NCBI GenBank assembly: GCA_017550385.1
Contig: JAFZPJ010000014.1
Coordinates: 1-64,000 of the forward strand
Direction: 5' to 3'
Length of the DNA stretch: 64,000 bases
Origin: Clostridiales bacterium
GTDB lineage: Bacteria; Bacillota; Clostridia; Saccharofermentanales; Saccharofermentanaceae
Positions within the stretch are counted from its first letter, which is position 1. Each line of letters opens with the position of its first letter. Under the pieces are notes generated by a model, which was not told where the DNA came from, made no database searches, and saw only the letters and a program-made list of their open reading frames with translations. The position numbers were made by a program, and so were the translations under genes. This document shows, piece after piece, positions 18,076-25,737 of this stretch.

Positions 18076-18123
18076 GCATCTATCCTATAGACACATGAGC
18101 CGGACAGATTATTAGGTGGTTTT
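18076..18123 (-). promoter_or_regulatory. Putative ECF-sigma promoter (copy A) upstream of the membrane/ChW operon
   Basis: Nearly identical to 20639-20686. Reading leftwards: AAAACCACC, one variable base, AATAATCTG, six unconserved bases, then TCATGTGTCTATAGG continuing to GATGC (23 identical bases in all). Two conserved blocks around an unconserved spacer is the pattern expected of a promoter. It lies about 45 bases before the start codon. Recognition by the neighbouring sigma factor is inference. Confidence 0.6.
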
Positions 18124-18159
18124 TGAAAAAAGTGAAAAACTCTGTAAACAACAGAACAT

Positions 18160-18187
18160 TTGTTTGTTTTGAGCGCCGTTTTATGAT
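18160..18187 (+). promoter_or_regulatory. Promoter of the small toxin mRNA
   Basis: TTGTTT (18160-18165), a 16-base spacer and TATGAT (18182-18187). The start of transcription would be near 18194, giving an 80-base leader that begins with a self-complementary segment (18201-18233). Confidence 0.5.
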
Positions 18188-18274
18188 ACACTTAAAGTCT
18201 GGGGTGTTACCTTAAACGGTAGGCGGTTAACCTCCCAAATCCGTGAACTCGTTTGCGGTGAAAGGAGGCCCGAT

Positions 18275-18358
18275 ATGGTTACATATACAGAATTGTTCGC
18301 TTTAGGACTTCTTATTGTTGCTATTATCACTTTGGTCTTACAAACCAAACAAAAGTAA
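18275..18358 (+). CDS. Putative type I toxin: 27-residue Fst/TxpA/holin-like membrane peptide
   Basis: A 27-residue peptide, MVTYTELFALGLL followed by IVAIITLVLQTKQK: a polar N-terminus, a single hydrophobic helix and a Lys/Gln-rich tail. This is the pattern of the short membrane toxins of Gram-positive type I systems (Hol_Tox, TxpA, Fst). A perfect AAAGGAGG site lies six bases before ATG 18275. The gene sits between a forward promoter (18160-18187), a hairpin (18359-18388) and a strong reverse promoter (18438-18465) that would make an antisense RNA over its 3' end. The peptide and its signals are seen directly; toxicity is inferred. Confidence 0.75.
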   Translation: MVTYTELFALGLLIVAIITLVLQTKQK

Positions 18359-18431
18359 ACCGCCCTGAGCCTTCAGAACTTGGGCGGTAACGTACAACTC
18401 TGAGGTCAACCGTCTACGGGTAACACCTCTT
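18345..18431 (-). ncRNA. Putative antisense antitoxin RNA
   Basis: A leftward RNA of about 85 bases is predicted from the promoter at 18438-18465. It would end at the hairpin 18359-18388, which on this strand is followed by TTTACTTTTGTTTGG, a proper terminator tail. It overlaps the 3' end of the toxin reading frame and its 3' untranslated region, as the RatA and RNAII antitoxins do. Ends are estimated. Confidence 0.6.
18359..18388 (-). terminator. Terminator hairpin of the antisense RNA
   Basis: ACCGCCC (18359-18365) pairs with GGGCGGT (18382-18388). The T-rich tail lies on the minus-strand side; the plus-strand side has none, so it mainly serves the antisense transcript. Confidence 0.65.
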
Positions 18432-18437
18432 AAGATC

Positions 18438-18465
18438 ATTATACTCCTGAGTTCTTTCTTTTCAA
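18438..18465 (-). promoter_or_regulatory. Promoter of the antisense antitoxin RNA
   Basis: On the minus strand TTGAAA (18460-18465), a 16-base spacer and a perfect TATAAT (18438-18443). It lies at the 3' end of the sigma-factor gene and faces the toxin gene. Stronger than the toxin promoter, as is usual in type I systems. Confidence 0.65.
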
Positions 18466-18469
18466 CATA

Positions 18470-20617
18470 TCAGCTGAGTGCATCGAGCATCTGCTCTGCC
18501 GAATACTGATACGAGTCGAGGCATCTCATGTCACTTCTTACTTCGTCCAGTTCTGCCTTCTCGGCCTCGGACAATTCGGTAAGCGATGACGTCTCGGGAT
18601 CAAACTTATATGTATACCAGTCACCGTCCGTGACTGCCCCCGCCGCTTCGGCTTCCCAAACATCACTATAGATTGTCTGATCGTAAGAAGACGATACGAT
18701 ATCAAGTGTATAGATCTCACTGAAGTCATTACTCATTCTGAGATATACCACTTCGGCTTCAGCTCCGGCCTGGTCAAATGAGCCTGCTGTATTCAAAAAA
18801 CAATTGAACGGGGAATAACAAATGCTGATCTTATACTGACTCATGCTGTCACCTATCTTGGTGACTTCGCCGTCTGCAAAAGTATAGATGTTGATCCACA
18901 GATTGCCTTGCAGATCCCATGCCATTGCAACAAGTTCCGGCACCGCATCATCATTAATGAACACAAGATTGAAGTAAGGATTTACATCATCGCCAAAATT
19001 CAGGTCTCCGTACTTACCCTTGAATTCGCCCAGGTCAAAGTTCTCGATCTTGCCAGTGTATGCTTCTTTCCATCCGTTATCTATGGACATCGCTATGGTA
19101 CCTTCAAGAGTATCGGGAGCAGAAGTCTCAGTCTCCTCAACAGCATCTTCAACTATCTTTACAGTTGTTCCGTCCGGAACTACAAGTATAGGATCTTCAA
19201 CATTACGGTAGTAATCAAGTATAGCTTCCAGTTCCGTCTGGCAGATCGGGTCTGAGAATGCTTCATTGAAGCCCATCGTATATATCTCGAACAGATTATC
19301 TTCATCGATCTGATACTCAAAGATGTATTGAGTTGTCACATCATATTCGAAGTCTATCTGAACTGTATAGAGTTTAAGTCCGTTCGGGCAGATCTCAGGT
19401 TCGCTTACAGTATAAGTACCGACTCCGTCCCCAAGGATTCCCTGTCCGCCATTCTCTTTGAACCATGCAATGTCGTACGACGGATTGCATGTAAAGACAA
19501 CCTTGGCAGGGGAGTCTTCAGCTGCCTGGCATACTACTTCAGCAAGTCCGATCTCACTATTGATACTGTTGTAATAATATTCACCAAAAGTCTGACTTGA
19601 ACCGGTATCATAACCATCCGGGTAGAAATCTATATCCGGCGCAAGTTTGAAGTAGACCATTATGCCATCACCCGGCACAGGATAATCTGCCAGATACTCA
19701 TTCGCATTTATCTCAACAACAGGTGCTTCCGGTGTTGTCTCTGCCGTTTCTTCAGTAACGGCTTCGACCTCTTCTGTTTCTGATTCGGAAGCGTAGACTT
19801 CGTCCTCGGCAGAGGGTTTGTTACCGAGCAGGTGGGAGCATACAAGGAAGATTCCTCCTCCGATCAGGCCGACTGCCACGGCAGAACCCAGGCCTATCGC
19901 CACGATCTTGCCGGCTGCTGCGCCTGCACCTCTCTTGGCTGCACCGGATGCAGCTGTTTTCGCGGCCTCTGAAGCGACGCTCTTCACTGCTGATGCGGTC
20001 ATGTCAAGCAGCGTTGGCGGGATGGGCTTCAGGGGCACCTGCTGCGCTTCCGCAATAAAGAGCTTGCTCAGGAACGGCAGTGCCATGGTGTAGAGTTTCG
20101 AATCGGTCTTTGCTTCATATTTCTCAACCTCCTTCTTGATCTTCTTCTTGGCAAAGTTGAGTCTCCACAAGACCGTACCCTGTGGTATCCCCTGCGCTTC
20201 CGCGATCTCTTTGGTCGTCATCTCGTCGAAATAGTACAGGACCAGCGTCCTTCTGACATCGTCAGACAGGCTGCTCCCGATTATGTCCATGATCACCTTT
20301 CTGCTCTCTTCCGACTCCACGATCGTATCGGGAAGGAAATCCTCCGGCATGGCTTCCACATCTTCGAAAAACTCATCTTCCACAGCGTCCGTCTTCGATC
20401 TGGTGAGACGGTTAAGGCACTTGTTGGCAGCATTCTTCTTGAGCCATGCAGTGACCTTGGTCTTGTCCTTGATGGTGTCGTAGGATTCAATCAGGGACAC
20501 GAACGTCTCCTGCACGATGTCCTCGCTGTCAGCTTCGTTCTTCAGCAGCTGGTACGCCGTCCAGTACACCGGGCCATAGGCTTCATTGTAGATTCTTTCA
20601 AGTTCTTCGTTATTCAT
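18470..20617 (-). CDS. ECF sigma factor fused to a membrane anchor and extracellular domain
   Basis: A 715-residue protein. Residues about 1-170 are an ECF-type sigma-70: region 2 (AYQLLKNEADSEDIVQETF) and region 4 (VLYYFDEMTTKEIAEAQG, then IPQGTVLWRLNFAKKKI). A linker of about 65 residues rich in Ala follows, then one membrane helix (about 237-264, VAIGLGSAVAVGLIGGGIF), an acidic Glu/Thr stretch and some 430 extracellular residues with no family I recognise. No separate anti-sigma gene is adjacent, so the outer domain may control the sigma domain in cis. The start ATG 20617 has AAGGAGG. The upstream region carries the motif shared with the 17254 operon, which suggests autoregulation. Confidence 0.88.
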   Translation of the reverse strand: MNNEELERIYNEAYGPVYWTAYQLLKNEADSEDIVQETFVSLIESYDTIKDKTKVTAWLKKNAANKCLNRLTRSKTDAVEDEFFEDVEAMPEDFLPDTIVESEESRKVIMDIIGSSLSDDVRRTLVLYYFDEMTTKEIAEAQGIPQGTVLWRLNFAKKKIKKEVEKYEAKTDSKLYTMALPFLSKLFIAEAQQVPLKPIPPTLLDMTASAVKSVASEAAKTAASGAAKRGAGAAAGKIVAIGLGSAVAVGLIGGGIFLVCSHLLGNKPSAEDEVYASESETEEVEAVTEETAETTPEAPVVEINANEYLADYPVPGDGIMVYFKLAPDIDFYPDGYDTGSSQTFGEYYYNSINSEIGLAEVVCQAAEDSPAKVVFTCNPSYDIAWFKENGGQGILGDGVGTYTVSEPEICPNGLKLYTVQIDFEYDVTTQYIFEYQIDEDNLFEIYTMGFNEAFSDPICQTELEAILDYYRNVEDPILVVPDGTTVKIVEDAVEETETSAPDTLEGTIAMSIDNGWKEAYTGKIENFDLGEFKGKYGDLNFGDDVNPYFNLVFINDDAVPELVAMAWDLQGNLWINIYTFADGEVTKIGDSMSQYKISICYSPFNCFLNTAGSFDQAGAEAEVVYLRMSNDFSEIYTLDIVSSSYDQTIYSDVWEAEAAGAVTDGDWYTYKFDPETSSLTELSEAEKAELDEVRSDMRCLDSYQYSAEQMLDALS

Positions 20618-20638
20618 CAGACTTTGCCTCCTTTGTCC

Positions 20639-20686
20639 GCATCTATCCTATAGACACATGACAGGCTCAGATTATTGGGTGGTTTT
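20639..20686 (-). promoter_or_regulatory. Putative ECF-sigma promoter (copy B) upstream of the sigma-factor gene
   Basis: Copy B of the motif at 18076-18123: the 23-base block 20639-20661 is identical, the block 20668-20676 is identical, and GGTGGTTTT (20678-20686) is identical, with a six-base unconserved spacer (20662-20667). It lies just before the sigma gene's ribosome-binding site. Confidence 0.6.
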
Positions 20687-20776
20687 GAAATATTTTTATG
20701 ATAGCACTCAAGGGCCGAATTTGCGGGCTTCACATAGCGCGATGTTCAAGGTTTTGGAACACTTCATTATTCATAC

Positions 20777-20968
20777 AGCTTGTATAAAGCCATAACTACA
20801 GCAACTCGGACAGCAGCGCAGTGCTGTCTGCTGTCAGAATGGCCTTACACAAGGCGAAAATACAGCAACACATACAGCAGTGCAGTGCGTTCTGCTGTCA
20901 GAATAGCCTTACATAAGGCGAAAATACACCAACATATACAGCAGTGCAGTGCTGTCTGCTGTCAGAAA
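20777..20968. repeat. 64-bp tandem repeat array, locus 2 (three units)
   Basis: Three 64-bp units (20777-20840, 20841-20904, 20905-20968) of the family seen at 7358, plus a degraded stub to about 21000. Core ACAGCAG, GCAGTGC and CTGCTGTCAGAA are kept. It fills the gap between the terminator of the lipoprotein gene (21046) and the promoter of the sigma-factor gene. Confidence 0.9.
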
Positions 20969-21002
20969 AACCTTCCGTATGGCAAAAAACAACAGCAAAT
21001 AG

Positions 21003-21029
21003 AAAAAGGGACCGGAAAACTCCGGCCCC
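21003..21029 (-). terminator. Rho-independent terminator of the lipoprotein gene
   Basis: Reading leftwards, GGGGCCGGA pairs with TCCGGTCCC around GTTT and is followed by TTTTTCTATTTG. Confidence 0.85.
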
Positions 21030-21045
21030 TGCTTAACTGATCTGT

Positions 21046-21882
21046 TTATTTGTTGTCCACGCTGAAGAAGTAATACGGGAAACCGTTTGTTACGTAATAA
21101 GGCAGTTCGTCGATGGTGTACTGCTTTGCGGTGAAGTCGAACTCCTGGCCTTCGCCGACCTTACTGTCTCCGCCTGAGCCGTGGCCGATGTAGAAGACAG
21201 TGCCGTCGTAGTCAACAGGGCATGTAACGGTTACCGTGCAGTAATCTGCTGCCACGCCGTTGTCGTAATCACCAACGATGTTCCAGTCGAATGTGCATGT
21301 CACATCGTAAGTCTTGCCTTCGTATTCAACGAGGACCGTGTTGTCGCCGGGCTCGAAAGACACACCGGTATAACGGTCGAACGCACTTATCCAGGAACTG
21401 GGGTGGTTTGTTATTCCTTCCGGCGGATAAGCAAAGAAATCGCCGTAATCATAGAAGTACTTGCTGGAATAATCGATTCCGAAATCAGCGACGATCATCT
21501 TATAACCATCGTCACAGCCTTCTGTCGTCTCTTTGATCTCAACAGTAAAAGGAACTGTCGTAGGTCCGTTCTGAGTGTCGTTATCCGTGTACAGCCACTC
21601 TGTATCGAGATCATACTCGCCCTGGGGAGTGATCGTCAGGCCCTGCTCTTCAAAGAAAGTAGCAGGTGTGGGCTCGGGTGTGGGAGTAGGTGTTGCAGTA
21701 GGCTCCGGTGTGGGAGTCGGATTTTCGTCCTCTTCCTCTTCTTCCTCTTCTTCGGATGCTTCGATCTCGTCTTCGTCCGCATCCTTGTCCTTCTTACCGT
21801 TGTCGCTGCATGCTGCACATGAGAAAACCATTGCAGATGCGACCGCGAGAGAAAGGATCTTGGTCATAACTGACTTTTTCAT
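21046..21882 (-). CDS. Lipoprotein with acidic and Thr-Pro linker, unknown function
   Basis: A 278-residue exported lipoprotein. Signal peptide KKSVMTKILSLAVASAMV with two possible lipidated Cys (about 22 and 25). A run of Asp/Glu and a TPTPEPTATPTPT linker extend a C-terminal domain of about 190 residues away from the membrane; that domain is beta-rich with many Tyr and Asp residues and unknown. ATG 21882 is chosen for AAGGAGG eight bases upstream. Single-gene unit with its own terminator. Confidence 0.75.
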   Translation of the reverse strand: MKKSVMTKILSLAVASAMVFSCAACSDNGKKDKDADEDEIEASEEEEEEEEDENPTPTPEPTATPTPTPEPTPATFFEEQGLTITPQGEYDLDTEWLYTDNDTQNGPTTVPFTVEIKETTEGCDDGYKMIVADFGIDYSSKYFYDYGDFFAYPPEGITNHPSSWISAFDRYTGVSFEPGDNTVLVEYEGKTYDVTCTFDWNIVGDYDNGVAADYCTVTVTCPVDYDGTVFYIGHGSGGDSKVGEGQEFDFTAKQYTIDELPYYVTNGFPYYFFSVDNK

Positions 21883-22003
21883 AAAAATCGCCTCCTTGGT
21901 TAACATCTGTTAACCACCTGCCAAAATACTCCTCTTTTCCGGTCATGTTAATACGAAAATCAGCCCCGTTCCGCCCCGAGATTTGTATAGCATCACAATA
22001 TAC

Positions 22004-22031
22004 AAAAACGCGCCCCGGACGTGGAGCGCGC
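22004..22031 (-). terminator. Rho-independent terminator after the 22056 gene
   Basis: Leftward hairpin CGCGCTCC / GGGGCGCG around ACGTCC, followed by TTTTTGTATA. Confidence 0.75.
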
Positions 22032-22055
22032 AGATAATCCAATTAAGTAACAATG

Positions 22056-23381
22056 TTACATCTCGGAAGACATGTTCTTGAACTTCTCTTTCAGGGCCTT
22101 GAGCTCGGACAGCGACTGCTCGGCCGTCCTCTTCTCGCGTTCCTTGATCTCGGAGACGGTTCCCTTGGGGCCAGGCTCGGGCTCTTCGATGTTGCTGGTG
22201 ACCGCAGGTTCTGCCTCGGCACTCATCTTCTTGGCGATCTCTTCGTTGACTTCGCTCAGCTCGAAAGACCTCGCTATATCGCGAATGCTCTTCGCCGGGG
22301 ACACGAGCGACTTGACCGGTGCAGGCGCGTGCGTTCCCGCAGGTTCGGGCTCGGGTTCACTTGCCTTTGCTTCGGCTGCCGCTTTCTTCTCGGCTTCGGC
22401 CTGTTTCTCCGCCTGCTCGCGTCTTCTCTGCGCGGCCATGGCCGTAAACGAGAACGCCGAGTTGTACACAGGCTTGTAGGATGCCGCTACCTTGCCGGTA
22501 TTGGAAGGAGCAGTTGGTGCCGGAGCAGCCTCCTTGGGTTCTGCCGGAGTTGTAGCAGTTGCAGCAGGCGCGGGTTCGGCTGCTTTCGGGGCCTCCGTAA
22601 CGGGAGCCTGAGCTTCCGGCGCGGTCGACTGTGCAACAGGTGCGGGTGCTGAGACAGGCTTCGCCTGCGCGTTTGCAGGTTCTTCGATAAGTGGAGACGG
22701 TACAAAGAACTTACGCGCAGAGACGACTGCCTCGATTATCGACTTGTCCCCGGCCATCTCGCATGCGATGGCGGCCAGAAGGGACTTGTCTGCAGGTAGA
22801 TATGAATCGTCTGATCTTGCACGGAGCCACTTGGTCTGGCCTCCGATGCAGAGCAGATCGTGCCAGCGGCTCTGTGCGGAGCCGTTGATGTATACGATGG
22901 AATGGTTGCGCTCGAAGATGATCCTGGCCGCAGTCTCGATGTCGGTCTTGCCCCTGCAGTTCATCTGGGCAAGGAGCTCCGCCTCGTAGATGTTGATCGA
23001 GAGGAACTGGATCTGCGGGAGAAGGTATTTCATGACCATCTCGTAGGTTTCCGAAGTAACAAGAACTTCGCCTTCCCTGGAGATGAGCGATATCTCGGAC
23101 AGGACCGCGTTGTGTTCGCAGGAAGCGAGCTTGTCCGCCACGAGCTTGACCGCAGCAGGGTCCCTGATGATGCTCAGGGCTATGCACGCAGGCTTGCATT
23201 CCTCGAAGCAATAATCGAGGATCTCGCCTATGTCTGTCTTGGTGGAAGTGCCGTCCGCCGTGTCGAGCATGGGTATGGCAAGAACAGGTTCCAGGTCGTA
23301 AGACTTGAAAGTAGAGGTCTTACGCGCCACGTCAAAACGCGTATTCTCTATGGAATCCGATATTAAAAGAACCTGCGACAT
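22056..23381 (-). CDS. Ribokinase/ThiD-like domain protein with long Ala-Pro-Glu tail
   Basis: A 441-residue protein. Residues about 1-220 resemble the PfkB/ribokinase fold of hydroxymethylpyrimidine kinases: an opening LLISDSIENTRFDVARKTSTF, a middle SINIYEAELL like the NxxEAxxL of the family, and an AAIACEMAG helix where the kinases have their anion-hole Gly-rich DTF segment. The usual GTGD catalytic motif is not evident, so catalysis is doubtful. Residues about 230-441 are low-complexity (Ala, Pro, Glu, Lys) with probable coiled coil near the end. Start ATG 23381 has AAAGG four bases upstream; GTG 23405 is possible. Role unknown. Confidence 0.6.
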   Translation of the reverse strand: MSQVLLISDSIENTRFDVARKTSTFKSYDLEPVLAIPMLDTADGTSTKTDIGEILDYCFEECKPACIALSIIRDPAAVKLVADKLASCEHNAVLSEISLISREGEVLVTSETYEMVMKYLLPQIQFLSINIYEAELLAQMNCRGKTDIETAARIIFERNHSIVYINGSAQSRWHDLLCIGGQTKWLRARSDDSYLPADKSLLAAIACEMAGDKSIIEAVVSARKFFVPSPLIEEPANAQAKPVSAPAPVAQSTAPEAQAPVTEAPKAAEPAPAATATTPAEPKEAAPAPTAPSNTGKVAASYKPVYNSAFSFTAMAAQRRREQAEKQAEAEKKAAAEAKASEPEPEPAGTHAPAPVKSLVSPAKSIRDIARSFELSEVNEEIAKKMSAEAEPAVTSNIEEPEPGPKGTVSEIKEREKRTAEQSLSELKALKEKFKNMSSEM

Positions 23382-23507
23382 ATTACCTTTCTGACCCGTC
23401 TCCACACGGTTTCAGTTATTCTTTAATAATAATCGCATGAAATCCCGCTCATTCCAAAAGGCAAATGAGCATATTTGCACAAGTAATTTCGTGAAATTAA
23501 CAAAGAA

Positions 23508-24542
23508 TTAAGGCTTGCGGCATATGTATGCGCGCCAGTCGTTTTTCTCCTCGGAAGCCAGTATGTCAAGTCCCGCAAGGGCTAGAGCCTTCTCGACCCT
23601 GTCAGCCTTCGTGTTTACGATACCGGAACAGATAAACAGGCCTCCGGACTTAAGTCTTGCCGGAACGTCGCAGGCGATCTCGGCAATTATGTCGGCGATG
23701 ATGTTAGCGACGATGACATCGTAATCAGATCTTTTGACGGACTTGAGCTCGCCCGTATAGCAGTCGATGTCCTCGCATCCGTTGATCCTGCAGTTATCCT
23801 CGGCGACCCTGACGGCAAGGCTGTCGATATCGACCGCTTCGATCTTGCCTGCGCCCAGGAGCCTGGCGATTATCGCCAGTATGCCCGAACCCGTACCGAG
23901 GTCCAGAACGTCAGAACCCGCAGGCATGTACTTATCGAGGATCTCCGCACACATCGAAGTCGTCTCGTGCGTGCCCGTGCCGAAAGCCGAACCCGGATCG
24001 AGGATTATCTTGTACTCCGAATCTATCGTCGCCGGATCTATCCACGAGGGGCAGACAGCAACGCGGTCGGATATCTTGAATGCCGTGTAGTATTTCTTCC
24101 AGTTGTTCGCCCAGTCTTCGTCCTTGACATAGGAGAAACCATCGAAGCCGGTGCCGATATCGAGGAACTCACCTATCTCGGTGAGCCTTGTCTTGATATA
24201 GGCAATAGCCTCGTCAACGGTCATTGTCTTGTTGGTGATGTTGCCGTAGATCATGCCGACGCCGTTGGGATCAACGAACTCCTCGCTCTTGGGTCCCATG
24301 CGGAAGTATCCGCCGTCGAGCTCAGCGAAGTAAGCCTTGATGATGACGTCCTCGCCGTACGATTCGATCGTTCCGTCGTCGCAGTAGCTCAGCGGATCGT
24401 TCTCGATCGTATTGCGGAACTCATAAGGATCCGTGCAGGCAATTCCGTCAGCACCGATCTGCGCGAGCATCTCGGTGATGGCATCTGAAGCTTCTTCGGT
24501 TGTGCGGATGGTAATCTCCACCCATTTCATGACCTGGCTCAT
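23508..24542 (-). CDS. prmA: Ribosomal protein L11 methyltransferase
   Basis: A 344-residue class I SAM methyltransferase that trimethylates ribosomal protein L11. N-terminal substrate-recognition domain (WVEITIRTTEEASDAI), then DPGSAFGTGTHETT, the SAM motif VLDLGTGSGILAI (about 205-217), and the VANIIADII segment that replaces the NPPY motif in this family. It is slightly longer than most PrmA proteins because of an insert near residues 40-130. It lies 9 bases after dnaJ, the usual place for prmA in clostridia. Confidence 0.94.
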   Translation of the reverse strand: MSQVMKWVEITIRTTEEASDAITEMLAQIGADGIACTDPYEFRNTIENDPLSYCDDGTIESYGEDVIIKAYFAELDGGYFRMGPKSEEFVDPNGVGMIYGNITNKTMTVDEAIAYIKTRLTEIGEFLDIGTGFDGFSYVKDEDWANNWKKYYTAFKISDRVAVCPSWIDPATIDSEYKIILDPGSAFGTGTHETTSMCAEILDKYMPAGSDVLDLGTGSGILAIIARLLGAGKIEAVDIDSLAVRVAEDNCRINGCEDIDCYTGELKSVKRSDYDVIVANIIADIIAEIACDVPARLKSGGLFICSGIVNTKADRVEKALALAGLDILASEEKNDWRAYICRKP

Positions 24543-24551
24543 AATCTTCCT

Positions 24552-25694
24552 TTACTTGAACAGGTTCTTGATCTTCTGCATGAACTGGCTGCTCTTGGAG
24601 TAATTCCTCTCAGTGAGCGTCGCGTTAAAATCAGCGAGCTTCTGCTTCTGATCCCTGTTAAGACCCGTGGGGACCTCGATGGAGAACCTGCAGGTATGAT
24701 CGCCCTTCATGTTCGGATTATTCTTGTTGGGTATGCCCTGTCCTCTGAGCACATAAGTATCTCCGGGCTGTGTTCCTTCCTTGAGCTTGTAAGCGACCTT
24801 GCCGTGGATCGTCGGCAGCTCGATATCTCCTCCGAGCGCAGCCTGTGCATAAGTGATCGGAACCTCGCAGAAGGTATTCATGCCCTCTCTTGTGAACAGG
24901 TCATGCTTCTTGACCCTGAACTGGATATACAGATCGCCGTAAGGTCCGCCGTTCGTACCGGGTTCGCCCTCGCCCTTGATGGGAAGCATATCGCCCGCAT
25001 CGACGCCTGCCGGGATCTTGATGTGCAGCTTCTTGGACACCTGTGTGCGTCCCTTTCCGTGGCAGGAATTACAGGGAGTCTTGATGACGGTACCTCTTCC
25101 CTGACACATGGGACACGTCTTGGTTACCATGGTCATGCCGAAAAGGCTCTGCATCTGCTCCTGAACACGGCCCGCACCGCGGCACTTGGGGCAGGTCTCA
25201 GGCGCACTGCCCGGCTGCGATCCGGAACCTCCGCAGACAGAACACTTGTCCTGCTTGCTGATGGTGATGTCCTTCTCGCATCCGAAAGCCGCTTCCATGA
25301 ACTCGAGCGTCATGCCGTACTTGAGGTTCGCACCCTGCTGGGGGCCGTTTCTTCTTCTCGACCTTGAAGCTCCGCCTCCGAAGAACGAATTGAAGATGTC
25401 GCCCAAGTCGACATCCTCAAATCCGGCTCCGCTGAAGCCGCCGTATCCTGCTCCGCCTCCGAAGCCGTTGCCGTCCACTCCGGCCTTGCCGAACTGGTCG
25501 TATCTTGCCCTCTTGTCCTTATCGGAGAGGACCGTATATGCTTCGTTTACTTCCTTGAATTTGGCCTCGGCTGCGGCATCGCCCGGATGAAGGTCCGGGT
25601 GATACTGCTTAACCTTCTGTCTGAAGGCTTTCTTGAGCTCATCATCTGACGCGCTGCGGTCAACGCCGAGTATGTCGTAATAATCGTTAGCCAA
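24552..25694 (-). CDS. dnaJ: Chaperone protein DnaJ
   Basis: A 380-residue class A J-protein, co-chaperone of DnaK. J domain with HPD in QYHPDLHPGD (about 33-35), Gly/Phe-rich stretch (about 75-100), four zinc-binding repeats (CSVCGGSG, CPKCRGAG, CPMCQGRG, CNSCHGKG, about 150-215), then the two client-binding beta domains. The start codon is TTG at 25694 with GGAGG seven bases upstream. Fifth gene of the CIRCE operon. Confidence 0.97.
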   Translation of the reverse strand: MANDYYDILGVDRSASDDELKKAFRQKVKQYHPDLHPGDAAAEAKFKEVNEAYTVLSDKDKRARYDQFGKAGVDGNGFGGGAGYGGFSGAGFEDVDLGDIFNSFFGGGASRSRRRNGPQQGANLKYGMTLEFMEAAFGCEKDITISKQDKCSVCGGSGSQPGSAPETCPKCRGAGRVQEQMQSLFGMTMVTKTCPMCQGRGTVIKTPCNSCHGKGRTQVSKKLHIKIPAGVDAGDMLPIKGEGEPGTNGGPYGDLYIQFRVKKHDLFTREGMNTFCEVPITYAQAALGGDIELPTIHGKVAYKLKEGTQPGDTYVLRGQGIPNKNNPNMKGDHTCRFSIEVPTGLNRDQKQKLADFNATLTERNYSKSSQFMQKIKNLFK

Positions 25695-25737
25695 ATTGAT
25701 TCCTCCGTTTACCTGGAACTATCGAACAACGATTATA

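Larger units (their letters stand above)
18201..18429. repeat. Inverted repeat flanking the small toxin gene
   Basis: The left arm (18201-18233: GGGGTGTTACC then ACGGT, CGGTTAACCTC) matches the reverse complement of the right arm (18402-18429: GAGGTCAACCG then ACGGGTAACACCTC) with few differences. A full-length toxin mRNA could pair its two ends. The antisense RNA starting near 18431 would begin with nearly the same 5' sequence as the toxin mRNA. Confidence 0.7.

Noticed and set aside
18034..20776. Classical anti-sigma factor gene next to the ECF sigma gene
   Set aside because: The neighbouring membrane protein (17254-18033) has no zinc anti-sigma motif and many helices; the only candidate control domain is fused to the sigma factor itself.
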